Shown one piece after another: positions 1-5,620 of a stretch of DNA of 55,508 bases (within the stretch, counting starts at the first letter, position 1; every line of letters begins with the position of its first letter). Both the position numbers and the translations under genes were made by a program. The stretch comes from a virus. The stretch covers positions 1-55,508 of the IMG/VR virus record IMGVR_UViG_3300050343_000179. One strand, written 5' to 3'. The notes beneath the pieces were generated by a model. The model did not search any database, was not told the origin of the DNA, and was given only the letters and a program-made list of their open reading frames with translations.

Positions 1-11
1 ATCGAATGACC
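1..11. repeat. Left copy of 11-bp terminal direct repeat
   Basis: The sequence ATCGAATGACC opens the window and recurs exactly as its last 11 bases. This is either the overlap of a circular assembly or a filled-in cohesive end. The position about 150 bp upstream of terS matches where lambda-type phages have cos. Confidence 0.7.
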
Positions 12-248
12 CCACAAATGACGCACATTTAAAGGACCCATTTTATTTGTATTATAAATAAATAGTAAGTGTTATTTAATACTAATAACAAAATGTAAGA
101 ATAGTTTGTATTAATCTATTTTCCCGAAAAATTGCAAAAAAATATTAATAGGATCAATCCTACGAATTTTTGAAAATATATTTTAATAAAAATATTGACT
201 AAATATTTTAATATATAGGAAAGTGTCGAAAATTGATGCCGCCATGGG
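12..248. other. AT-rich non-coding stretch
   Basis: No credible gene is seen. The stretch is dominated by A/T runs and contains a short inverted repeat, TAGGAT-CA-ATCCTA, at 149-162. It separates the genome end from the GC-rich minisatellite. It may be part of a control, cos-proximal or replication region, but nothing proves a role. Confidence 0.6.
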
Positions 249-650
249 CCGCCTGTGCGCCTGCGTGCCGCCTGTGCGCCTGCGTGCCGCTGTAGGCGCC
301 TGCGTGCCGCCTGTGCGCCTGCGTGCCGCTGTAGGCGCCTGCGTGCCGCCTGTGCGCCTGCGTGCCGCCTGTGCGCCTGCGTGCCGCCTGTGCGCCTGCG
401 TGCCGCCTGTGCGCCTGCGTGCCGCCTGTGCGCCTGCGTGCCGCCTGTGCGCCTGCGTGCCGCTGTAGGCGCCTGCGTGCCGCCTGTGCGCCTGCGTGCC
501 GCCTGTGCGCCTGCGTGCCGCCTGTGCGCCTGCGTGCCGCCTGTGCGCCTGCGTGCCGCCTGTGCGCCTGCGTGCCGCCTGTGCGCCTGCGTGCCGCCTG
601 TGCGCCTGCGTGCCGCCTGTGCGCCTGCGTGCCGCCTGTGCGCCTGCGTG
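249..650. repeat. GC-rich 19/20-bp minisatellite, 21 units
   Basis: The array consists of 18 copies of a 19-bp unit (CCGCCTGTGCGCCTGCGTG) and three copies of a 20-bp variant (CCGCTGTAGGCGCCTGCGTG). They account for all 402 bp exactly. The variant units lie near 286, 326 and 461. Copies of each type are essentially identical, and the array abuts very AT-rich DNA on its left. Because 19 is not a multiple of 3, all frames cycle through the same low-complexity peptide, so open frames here are artefacts. There are no spacers, so it is not a CRISPR array. Confidence 0.95.
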
Positions 651-661
651 TGTGTCTGAGA

Positions 662-689
662 CCCTTAAACTAAGGGCCCGCAAGTCCTA
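662..689 (+). repeat. Distant copy of the CGCAAGTCC repeat (R1)
   Basis: The segment reads CCCTTAAAC, then a variable middle, then CCGCAAGTCC. It matches three tandem copies of the same element at 2949-3031 in the same orientation. The left copy lies just beyond the terminator at 693-717. Confidence 0.6.
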
Positions 690-692
690 GCC

Positions 693-717
693 AAAAAAAA
701 TCACCCTCTCGGGTGAT
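693..717 (-). terminator. Rho-independent terminator
   Basis: On the minus strand the sequence is ATCACCC-GAGA-GGGTGAT followed by eight T residues. It lies just downstream of the last leftward gene (724-969) and would end the left-arm leftward transcript before the minisatellite. Confidence 0.85.
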
Positions 718-723
718 CTGTGA

Positions 724-969
724 TCAATCCTGATTTTCTGGCCAGTCTGCCGGAGATGGCAGAATTTTAAGTCTTGAGTATTGACCAGCCGTGATTGTAA
801 CGCCATCAAGCATTGCACGCCTAGCAGCGTAGTGGAGAGGCTTAGGCGGTGCCATGTAGCCAGCGTAACCCTCCGGCCAGAACTGGCAGGGGTGGCCGTC
901 TTGTAACCAAGCAAAGCCCCGTCTTGGGTTGCCGTTTGGGCAGTTCGTAGCCTTTAGATAAACAAGCAT
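724..969 (-). CDS. Hypothetical small protein
   Basis: An 81-residue protein that I do not recognise. It is rich in Pro, Trp and Gly in its first half (a CPNGNPRRGF segment near residue 10, then FWPEGYAGYM). No membrane segment or obvious domain is visible. The ATG at 969 is the first start; no clear Shine-Dalgarno sequence precedes it, which is common in this genome. It is the last gene of the left-arm leftward group and is followed directly by a strong terminator. An alternative frame at 687-914 is less protein-like and runs into the terminator. Confidence 0.6.
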   Translation of the reverse strand: MLVYLKATNCPNGNPRRGFAWLQDGHPCQFWPEGYAGYMAPPKPLHYAARRAMLDGVTITAGQYSRLKILPSPADWPENQD

Positions 970-1008
970 GATTGAAAAATTAAATGTGATTTAAGAAAAA
1001 AGTTAAAG

Positions 1009-1716
1009 TTAAACTGATTTCACATATTTAGCGCCTGACCCGTGAGCTTGAACATATATATCCGTCTTATCCCCGTCACATAAAGAACAGGTCAGACACT
1101 GCGCTTTGCTTCCTTCTACGGTTGCAGGACATTTTTTGATTCCTGCATACTCGATATTGGAAGGAACAACGCTAAAAGTTTTCCAGCCATGCGCGCTGGC
1201 GTCCAGGTAATCTTGCATCCCGTCACAGCTAGCTTGCATGGAACCTTTCGCCCACTGCGCCCAATCTTCTCGCCATTGGTGCGTATAGGCTGTGTGACCT
1301 GCAGCTGCGCCATTCACAGCGTTAAAGATAATTGGATTAATGATCGCAGGATCGCCATAGGCTCCCCACCTAATCTTGACCTTTGACAGGTACTTTTTAC
1401 CTTGCTCAACCGTTAGATCTGTTTCGTACTTACCAGCCTTGAACGCACGCCAGACACTCAACGGAGCTTGCCCCACGTTGACATAGCAAGAGCGGGAACC
1501 GTCTTCCTGCTTCCTGTGTCCACAGTTTCCACAGATCGAAACGTCAGCCCCGATCTGAACAGCCTCAACAGGGTTTAAATCACTTCTCAGGATCCACACC
1601 TGAGCCATATTGCCGGTCTTCCTGTTGCTTGATTTCAGCGTCAAGATCACCACGTAAGGTGATCCGTCAATGGGGCTTAACCCTTGGTCAATGATAAAGC
1701 CGAGAGGTTTTGACAT
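1009..1716 (-). CDS. Conserved phage protein with two Cys clusters
   Basis: A 235-residue protein of a type I recall from many phages (I believe DUF7227; from memory). It carries a segment ICGNCGHR followed by a further Cys near residues 62-78, which looks like a zinc-binding knuckle. Next comes a conserved-looking stretch around GQAPLSVWRAFKAGKY. A C-terminal cluster, CLTCSLCDG, lies near residues 209-217. The role is unknown; a metal-binding DNA- or protein-interaction module is an inference. The start ATGTCA is preceded by an A-run rather than a Shine-Dalgarno sequence. The ATGTCA opening recurs at 1952 and 2194. Confidence 0.8.
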   Translation of the reverse strand: MSKPLGFIIDQGLSPIDGSPYVVILTLKSSNRKTGNMAQVWILRSDLNPVEAVQIGADVSICGNCGHRKQEDGSRSCYVNVGQAPLSVWRAFKAGKYETDLTVEQGKKYLSKVKIRWGAYGDPAIINPIIFNAVNGAAAGHTAYTHQWREDWAQWAKGSMQASCDGMQDYLDASAHGWKTFSVVPSNIEYAGIKKCPATVEGSKAQCLTCSLCDGDKTDIYVQAHGSGAKYVKSV

Positions 1717-1749
1717 TTTTTTTAGTAAGTAAGTTTTTTAAAAAAAGAA

Positions 1750-1952
1750 TTAAGAAAGATCGGAGAGAAAATGGCCGTGAATTAAAATTTTAATTTTGGC
1801 CGCCAAGATTTCGTCGGCAGGGTCAATAGAACAGGTTTCGTCTAAAAGATCTCCTAGGCGTAAAAGTTCTGGCCTAGTGAGTTTTGTAAAATTTTTAATA
1901 GTTAAGTTTTTAAAAATTTTTTGCTGAGCATGAGCAATCTTGGGTCTGACAT
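1750..1952 (-). pseudogene. Small ORF broken between two frames (or -1 frameshift)
   Basis: An ATG at 1952 opens a frame that stops after 16 codons. A second frame, shifted by -1, runs from about 1953 to the TAA at 1750 with very protein-like content (RPELLRLGDLLDE, then CSIDPADEILAAKIKILI) but has no ATG, GTG or TTG start. The zero frame contains T TTA AAA, a permissible -1 slippery heptamer, one codon before its stop, so programmed frameshifting is possible. Alternatively a single-base indel near the start (giving M-S-R-P-K-I-A-H-A-Q-Q) or in the A6T5A5 run broke the gene, or the assembly is wrong there. The predicted product is about 67 residues of unknown function. Confidence 0.5.
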
Positions 1953-1993
1953 TTTTTTAGAATTGATTAATTAATTTTTTTAGGGTGAGAATC

Positions 1994-2194
1994 CTAAGGG
2001 CGCTGAGAGGCCCCTACAGCGCCTCCTGCAGCGCCTAAGACGGTTAAGGCTAGGGAAGCTTGGATGAACTGCCCTAGGCCCTTCCTAGCCTCCACAGTGT
2101 TCACTGGGAGAATCACAGCAGAAACGAGGGCAAGGTGGCACAGAATGACGCCAGTGGCTGCAGCACCAAAGCCGAAAAATTTTAAAGTTGACAT
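1994..2194 (-). CDS. Small two-helix membrane protein
   Basis: A 66-residue hydrophobic protein with two predicted membrane helices, roughly residues 4-29 and 44-62. A short polar link containing NTVEARKGLGQF joins them. The first helix holds VILCHLAL, but the Cys is not in a convincing lipobox. The size and topology resemble small phage membrane proteins, including some holins. However, it lies far from the endolysin gene, so a lysis role is not supported by context. The start ATGTCA follows an A-run. Confidence 0.65.
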   Translation of the reverse strand: MSTLKFFGFGAAATGVILCHLALVSAVILPVNTVEARKGLGQFIQASLALTVLGAAGGAVGASQRP

Positions 2195-2229
2195 TTTTTT
2201 AAAAAATAGAGTTTGCAGAAAAAATTAAA

Positions 2230-2415
2230 TTAAGCGAAGGACCAGCGACGGGCCGTGGTAGGGCTGACGCCGTAACGCTGTCCAATTGCCTTCCATGTAG
2301 CACCATTGCGCTTTAAGCGGTTAATGCGTGTTGAGCGTGATTCTGTGACGTAGAGAAGAATCACTAGGGGGAGCGTGATCAGTAGAAGGAGAGAAGCGAA
2401 AAAAAGAGAAGTCAT
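2230..2415 (-). CDS. Membrane-anchored helix-turn-helix protein
   Basis: A 61-residue protein with an N-terminal membrane helix (about residues 3-24, LLLLITLPLVILLYV). A basic linker follows, then a compact helix-turn-helix (about residues 31-60: INRLKRNGATWKAIGQRYGV, then SPTTARRW). The HTH resembles the short resolvase/transposase-type or MerR-like helix pair used for DNA binding. A DNA-binding module held at the membrane is unusual at this size. It is the first gene downstream (leftward) of the control region at 2416-3033, so it is a candidate regulator of that region. That is an inference. Confidence 0.7.
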   Translation of the reverse strand: MTSLFFASLLLLITLPLVILLYVTESRSTRINRLKRNGATWKAIGQRYGVSPTTARRWSFA

Positions 2416-2611
2416 TTGAAAAGAGATTTTTTAAACGTGAGTGTTTCGCTCACTCCCCAACAATAACAGATTTTTTTGCAGTGGAGTCTAAGACCATCCT
2501 TATAGGGTCAGATATAAAATTGTCCATACCCCACAACGCAGTCGTGGTCTGAGAATTTGCGGGAACCTAGAAAATGCCGAACGGCAAAATAAAAAACGAA
2601 ATGTTCGCCAT

Positions 2612-2680
2612 GAACATTTTTGCATTCGGATCGCAAAGTGTTCAGCGTGGACATTTTTGCATTCGGATCGCAAAGCGTTC
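2612..2680. repeat. Two 32-bp direct repeats
   Basis: Copies at 2612-2643 and 2649-2680 share ACATTTTTGCATTCGGATCG and the following CAAAG-GTTC. They differ mainly by one base (AAGTGTTC versus AAGCGTTC). The spacing is 37 bp. The right copy supplies the -35 hexamer and spacer of the Fur-box promoter; the left copy has the -35 but no -10. Confidence 0.85.
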
Positions 2681-2699
2681 GATAATGAGAATCATTCTC
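2657..2699 (+). promoter_or_regulatory. Sigma70-like promoter overlapped by a Fur box
   Basis: TTGCAT (2657-2662) and GATAAT (2681-2686) are 18 bp apart. GATAATGAGAATCATTCTC (2681-2699) agrees with the classical Fur box GATAATGATAATCATTATC at 17 of 19 positions. ATGAGAATCATTCTCAT (2685-2701) is a perfect palindrome around one central base. Binding of iron-loaded host Fur would cover the -10 and start site. Confidence 0.65.
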
Positions 2700-2776
2700 A
2701 TGCATCCGAGTTGGTGTAAACAATTGCGCGAAAAAATGCGATTAGCAGCGAATAGAATTGCTGTGCAATTTTTTCT
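2693..2776 (+). ncRNA. Candidate Fur-controlled small RNA
   Basis: A transcript starting about 7 bases after the -10 at 2686 would meet a hairpin AATTGC-TGT-GCAATT (2756-2770) running into six T residues and CT (2769-2776). This gives an RNA of about 82 nt. There is no ORF of useful size in it. A second AATTGC at 2732-2737 could pair alternatively with GCAATT. The design (Fur-box promoter, short RNA, terminator) recalls RyhB-type iron-sparing RNAs, but no sequence relation is claimed. Confidence 0.4.
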
Positions 2777-2876
2777 AGTTGTTTCTCGTAAACGAGAAAT
2801 ATCAAATTAATTGTTTATATTTAGTGATTTTGATTGTGTTACTTAGTGGCGTAATTTAAATCGTTAAATGTTACAA

Positions 2877-2901
2877 ATAGTACAGATGTACTATAGTACA
2901 T
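2877..2901. promoter_or_regulatory. LexA-type (SOS) box inside overlapping palindromes
   Basis: AGTACAGATGTACT at 2879-2892 fits the cyanobacterial LexA consensus AGTACWNWTGTACT (from memory) at every position. It shares its right half with a second perfect 16-bp palindrome, ATGTACTATAGTACAT, at 2886-2901, giving three or four spaced half-sites. No clear promoter is seen beside it. Confidence 0.6.
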
Positions 2902-2948
2902 GTGTATCAGTAAAAAAGTATTTTCAAAATCGTGTGTGTGAAAAAGCC

Positions 2949-3031
2949 CCTTAAACCGAACCCTCGCAAGTCCCCCACCTAAAACCGACCCCTCGCAAGT
3001 CCTCGCTTAAACCCAAACCCCGCAAGTCCCC
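2949..3031 (+). repeat. Three tandem ~28-bp CGCAAGTCC repeats (R2-R4)
   Basis: R2 (about 2949-2976), R3 (2977-3005) and R4 (3006-3031) follow the pattern CCTTAAACC-AACCC-CGCAAGTCC. R4 ends just before the stop codon of the gene at 3034. A fourth copy lies at 662-689 in the same orientation, so the copies bracket the 690-2945 segment. Confidence 0.75.
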
Positions 3032-3033
3032 GG

Positions 3034-3804
3034 TCAAAATCCAGTTGCAATTGCTTTGCCCAGTGCTTCGCCAAACCTTCTGTTTAGATTTTTATTAGCA
3101 GCTGTCTTTCCAACTTCTTGGAACTTAAATACAGAAGGCAGCACAGGCGGCCTATTTGAAATACTGAAAAGCAAAGCCTCATTGTTTTCAAAAGCTTTGG
3201 GAGTGTTGAAGTAAATTCCAGGCTGCAACCCCCCATACTTCATTGATTCAGAAAGCTGAGTGGAAATCATCCTGTACTTAGACCTGCGACCAGACTTGAT
3301 GATTTGCTTCACAGAAAGGTCGTTAGAGCTTCTGGCTGCCCTGTAAGCTTGCTGGTCAGAAAGAATGTCTGAATACATAGAGGGCCTAACATTGCCGTAT
3401 TTGTTGGTCTTCAGGAAATCAGACTGAGTAGGAATAGCGAACTGGCCAGCCCTGAGTACACCTTTGGCTCGCAAGGATTTCTGGAATCGGGTTGCGTATG
3501 CGTTTCCACCCTTAATTACAGGCAAAAGGTAATCAGCCGGAGCATTGCCTTTAGCACCATCATCACTAATCTCGAGCCTTACCGAAAGGTCTTTTTTTGT
3601 GCTGTACTTCTTTATTTTTACACTATTAAGAGTGAAGGGTACAGGATTATTAAAAACCTTCTTCATCTCCTCTTTTTCAGCATCTCTTACATCCTTGGCA
3701 ATAGCGTTAAGAGCCAAAGACGTAGCAAAAGGCACCTGGACAAGCTTTAGTGCGTCCAGGCGCTTAATAAGCGGATTTATATCAAGTGAAACAGTGCCAG
3801 CCAT
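3034..3804 (-). CDS. Conserved phage protein, possible minor virion protein
   Basis: A 256-residue basic protein. The N-terminal segment VPFATSLALNAIAKDVRDAE (residues 24-43) followed by NNPVPFTLNSVK resembles a family I recall from many tailed phages. In those the motif PFA-AxALxxxAK...RPTPFT opens small virion-associated or neck/minor-tail proteins. The rest is alpha/beta with many Lys and Arg and ends in NLNRRFGEALGKAIATGF. The exact role is unknown. It is odd that it lies in the left arm, outside the late operon. It is the first coding sequence to the right of the control region. Confidence 0.6.
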   Translation of the reverse strand: MAGTVSLDINPLIKRLDALKLVQVPFATSLALNAIAKDVRDAEKEEMKKVFNNPVPFTLNSVKIKKYSTKKDLSVRLEISDDGAKGNAPADYLLPVIKGGNAYATRFQKSLRAKGVLRAGQFAIPTQSDFLKTNKYGNVRPSMYSDILSDQQAYRAARSSNDLSVKQIIKSGRRSKYRMISTQLSESMKYGGLQPGIYFNTPKAFENNEALLFSISNRPPVLPSVFKFQEVGKTAANKNLNRRFGEALGKAIATGF

Positions 3805-3813
3805 GCAACAAGG

Positions 3814-4038
3814 CTAGCAGTCGTGAATTGGCCCAGGTGCTCCCATTGCTTCAGCCTCTAGCTGTTGGATGTCCATGAAAGTGTCAGCCGCTTTTTTCCT
3901 GATAGCAGCTCGCAGCTCATTGGCCTTCTTTTCAACGAGGTGCATACTGCTACAAAAACCAGTAAGGCAAATCGAATCCTCGCATACGCGAACGTTCAAC
4001 CCAAGCCCGTCCTCAGTGTTGGCAATTTCAATGCTCAT
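3814..4038 (-). CDS. Hypothetical small protein
   Basis: A 74-residue acidic/helical protein (MSIEIANTEDGLGLNVRVCE..., then HLVEKKANELRAAIRKKAAD). I do not recognise it. I prefer the ATG at 4038 because GGAGAGAAG lies 6-7 bases upstream. An ATG at 4050 is also in frame but has no ribosome-binding site. The start overlaps the end of the 55-residue gene at 4028-4195 by 11 bases, which suggests translational coupling. The helical C-terminal half may mediate dimerisation (inference). Confidence 0.65.
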   Translation of the reverse strand: MSIEIANTEDGLGLNVRVCEDSICLTGFCSSMHLVEKKANELRAAIRKKAADTFMDIQQLEAEAMGAPGPIHDC

Positions 4039-4195
4039 GCTTCTCTCCATACTGCTGAAACAACCCGGTGTAACAACCCCTGAACGGGTGATCAGGTTGA
4101 TCCCTGCCGTCTAACTCGTACAAAACATCGAGGTAAACGGTTCTCATGTACTGCTCATGCGCTGCAGCACCAGCTTCTGATTTGAATCCTGTCAT
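4028..4195 (-). CDS. 55-residue hypothetical protein
   Basis: The small protein opens MTGFKSEAGAAAHEQYMRTV and continues with YLDVLYELDGRDQPDHPF and a C-terminal YTGLFQQYGEKHEH. It has an ATG start, ends by overlapping the downstream gene's start, and fills an otherwise empty gap. The composition is protein-like, with several Tyr and acidic residues. The family is unknown to me. Confidence 0.65.
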   Translation of the reverse strand: MTGFKSEAGAAAHEQYMRTVYLDVLYELDGRDQPDHPFRGCYTGLFQQYGEKHEH

Positions 4196-4204
4196 GGCTT
4201 GAAT

Positions 4205-4420
4205 CTAACGAGTCCTCAGGCAATATCCCTTAGCCCGATACCAGCCAACAGGGCATGTGTCGAACGCAGGGTTTGGCAGCGTATCTCGAATTTGAACAGC
4301 GCCAGGCGAAACCACACAGTATCCACCGTTTTGCCAGTACCCAAGCGGACAGCTATCGCCGATGCGCTGGATGGGTGGTCCCGTAACCACGGCTAGAAGG
4401 AAAAATAAGGGCATGTTCAT
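4205..4420 (-). CDS. Secreted or anchored protein with duplicated Cys motif
   Basis: A 71-residue protein. An N-terminal hydrophobic segment, MNMPLFFLLAVVTG, acts as a signal peptide or anchor. The rest carries two copies of the pattern CP-G-W/Y-x4-GYC: CPLGYWQNGGYCV (from about residue 24) and CPVGWYRAKGYCL (from about residue 56). Each copy has two Cys at the same spacing, so a disulfide in an exported domain is likely. I chose the ATG at 4420; a TTG at 4450 is in frame but would break the signal-peptide layout. The function is unknown; a cell-surface or periplasmic role is an inference. Confidence 0.6.
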   Translation of the reverse strand: MNMPLFFLLAVVTGPPIQRIGDSCPLGYWQNGGYCVVSPGAVQIRDTLPNPAFDTCPVGWYRAKGYCLRTR

Positions 4421-4450
4421 GAAGAGTAATAGAAACAAAAAGGGTGACAA

Positions 4451-4525
4451 TTAGAAAAGGAACAATACGACCAAGACAAGCCACAAGCAAAAGCCAGATA
4501 CAAGAAAATTAATAGTGAGTGTCAT
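4451..4525 (-). CDS. 24-residue membrane micro-protein
   Basis: The reading frame encodes almost one continuous membrane helix (MTLTINFLVSGFCLWLVLVV plus four residues). Its ATG overlaps the TGA of the upstream dNMP kinase gene in the ATGA configuration, which argues for real, coupled translation. A similar-sized membrane peptide is encoded at 11756-11827. The function is unknown. Confidence 0.45.
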   Translation of the reverse strand: MTLTINFLVSGFCLWLVLVVLFLF

Positions 4526-5052
4526 TCGATCAGGCCAGTGACTACTTCCCGGAGGTGCCCAAAAGTTCCGCTGTTGCGAACCACCGCATCAGGCAAAACA
4601 TCAAACAGCGCCCCTTCACTAGCGTGGCTACCCTCATAAACCACTCCAGGTCGATCTATTAGCCAAAGCTCTCCGCCAAGCCTGCGAATCATCTCGGCCT
4701 CGTTTGGAAACCGCACATCGTCGATGACAACATTCCGCCCACGCTTCAGCTGCTTCTCTACAGCCCCTGCGGCAACCATGATCCAAAGATCAGGATGAAC
4801 GCAAGACCGGCCCCACTCAGTCCCCAGCGTTTGCATCATCTGACGAGGAGAGACCCCAATCTCAACAATTTTGTCTTCCTTCTTGTCCTTAAGGCAGGCG
4901 AGACCGTTGTATCCAAGAGACGAAAGGATCTGTGCCGAAAACTTCCGCAATGGATCAGCAAAAGATAACCTTTTGTAACTCCGAAGCATTCCCGCAACAG
5001 TGGACTTCCCGGAGCCGGGAGCGTGACTATAAAGGCCGATTAATCTTGTCAT
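4522..5052 (-). CDS. Deoxynucleoside monophosphate kinase
   Basis: A 176-residue P-loop kinase that would phosphorylate dNMPs to dNDPs in the cytoplasm using ATP. The Walker A loop APGSGKST is at residues 11-18. The LID/substrate region holds SFADPLRK (about 30-37) and the segment DDVRFPNEAEMIRRLGGELW (about 111-130). This matches the T4 gp1-like dNMP kinase family, which has the same DxRFxNE signature and similar core size. It joins ThyX and the dCTP-deaminase-like enzyme in a phage nucleotide-supply set. The ATG at 5052 is clear. The end overlaps the start of the downstream micro-protein. Confidence 0.85.
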   Translation of the reverse strand: MTRLIGLYSHAPGSGKSTVAGMLRSYKRLSFADPLRKFSAQILSSLGYNGLACLKDKKEDKIVEIGVSPRQMMQTLGTEWGRSCVHPDLWIMVAAGAVEKQLKRGRNVVIDDVRFPNEAEMIRRLGGELWLIDRPGVVYEGSHASEGALFDVLPDAVVRNSGTFGHLREVVTGLIE

Positions 5053-5242
5053 TGATTTTGTTGATTAGTTGTTTTTTAGTGTTATGAAACCAAGTGCCAA
5101 ATGTGTAGCCAGACACCCACGCAATAACAGCCATGCAGCTGATGGTTCCAGCAATCTCACGAATCACTAGAGAGTCGCTGTCGCTTGTAACCCATTGAGC
5201 GAAGCTTTTGAATCTTCTTTTCAGCTTCAGTAGATTCAACAT
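5027..5242 (-). CDS. Small single-span membrane protein
   Basis: A 71-residue protein with a basic N-terminus (MLNLLKLKRRFKSFAQW), one membrane helix around residues 29-50 (IAGTISCMAVIAWVSGYTFG) and a polar basic tail. I chose the ATG at 5242, which has GGAAG just upstream. A longer frame to 5329 is possible but loses protein-like character. It overlaps the upstream gene 5157-5357 by 86 bases in another frame and the dNMP kinase start by 26 bases. The function is unknown. Confidence 0.5.
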   Translation of the reverse strand: MLNLLKLKRRFKSFAQWVTSDSDSLVIREIAGTISCMAVIAWVSGYTFGTWFHNTKKQLINKINDKINRPL

Positions 5243-5357
5243 ATCTTCCAGGGGTGAGTGCGACTCGTCCTTGTCCTGAGATTTCAAACCAGCTTCCTCC
5301 TGCGTTTTCAATAAAGATTGCGAAGGCATCGGACTTTTTGAGATGTACTGTTTGCAT
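5157..5357 (-). CDS. Hypothetical 66-residue protein
   Basis: A small protein opening MQTVHLKKSDAFAIFIENAG and ending with a basic Ser-rich tail. The beta-rich N-terminal half (FEISGQGRVALTPGRYVE) looks like a real folded domain. ATG start at 5357. Its last 86 bases are shared, in a different frame, with the membrane-protein gene 5027-5242. Unknown family. Confidence 0.55.
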   Translation of the reverse strand: MQTVHLKKSDAFAIFIENAGGSWFEISGQGRVALTPGRYVESTEAEKKIQKLRSMGYKRQRLSSDS

Positions 5358-5362
5358 GTTTT

Positions 5363-5620
5363 TTAATTGGGTTTTTCCCCATCTGGGGCATGAAATAAGC
5401 GTTCCAGCATCAAAGAGTCTGGATCTGTGTAGTTTTCATCGTCAGGGGTGTTCCTGTCGACAAAGGCCATTGCGACCGGATCTTCAATAGATCCCGCCAT
5501 GATGACCTGATCAAGATCAACGTCCTTAAAGGCAAGAAGGGATATGTTGTTGGATCTGACAAGAATCCCGATAGCGAATCGCTCCCAAAATCTGGTGTAC
5601 CAGCGCATTAGAGAGCCCAT
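5363..5620 (-). CDS. Hypothetical 85-residue protein
   Basis: Opens MGSLMRWYTRFWERFAIGIL; the second half is acidic (DRNTPDDENYTDPDS). I do not recognise it. The start codon shares a base with the stop of the upstream ligase-like gene (TGATG), so the two are translationally linked. An internal ATG (residue 5) is an alternative start. It might be a downstream partner of the ligase-like protein, but no ligase motif is seen in it. Confidence 0.6.
   Translation of the reverse strand: MGSLMRWYTRFWERFAIGILVRSNNISLLAFKDVDLDQVIMAGSIEDPVAMAFVDRNTPDDENYTDPDSLMLERLFHAPDGEKPN

Larger units (their letters stand above)
2416..3033. other. 618-bp non-coding control region
   Basis: No credible gene is present. 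From left to right it contains a small hairpin GTGAG/CTCAC near 2441-2457, two 32-bp direct repeats (2612-2680), a sigma70-like promoter overlapped by a Fur box (2657-2699), a terminator-like hairpin (2754-2774), an 18-bp hairpin TTTCTCG/CGAGAAA (2782-2799), a LexA-type box inside overlapping palindromes (2877-2901), and three tandem CGCAAGTCC repeats (2949-3031). It lies between two leftward genes. Confidence 0.8.

Noticed and set aside
249-650. CRISPR array
   Set aside because: Units are contiguous without spacers, and no cas genes are present.
183-690. Long open frames on both strands over the minisatellite (Pro-Val-Arg-Leu and Gly-Thr-Gln-Ala-His-Arg repeats)
   Set aside because: They are the same 19-bp repeat read in each frame; low complexity and no sensible start.
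2508-2810. Frames of 71 and 78 codons on the two strands
   Set aside because: They run through direct repeats, the Fur box and hairpins and have no protein-like features.
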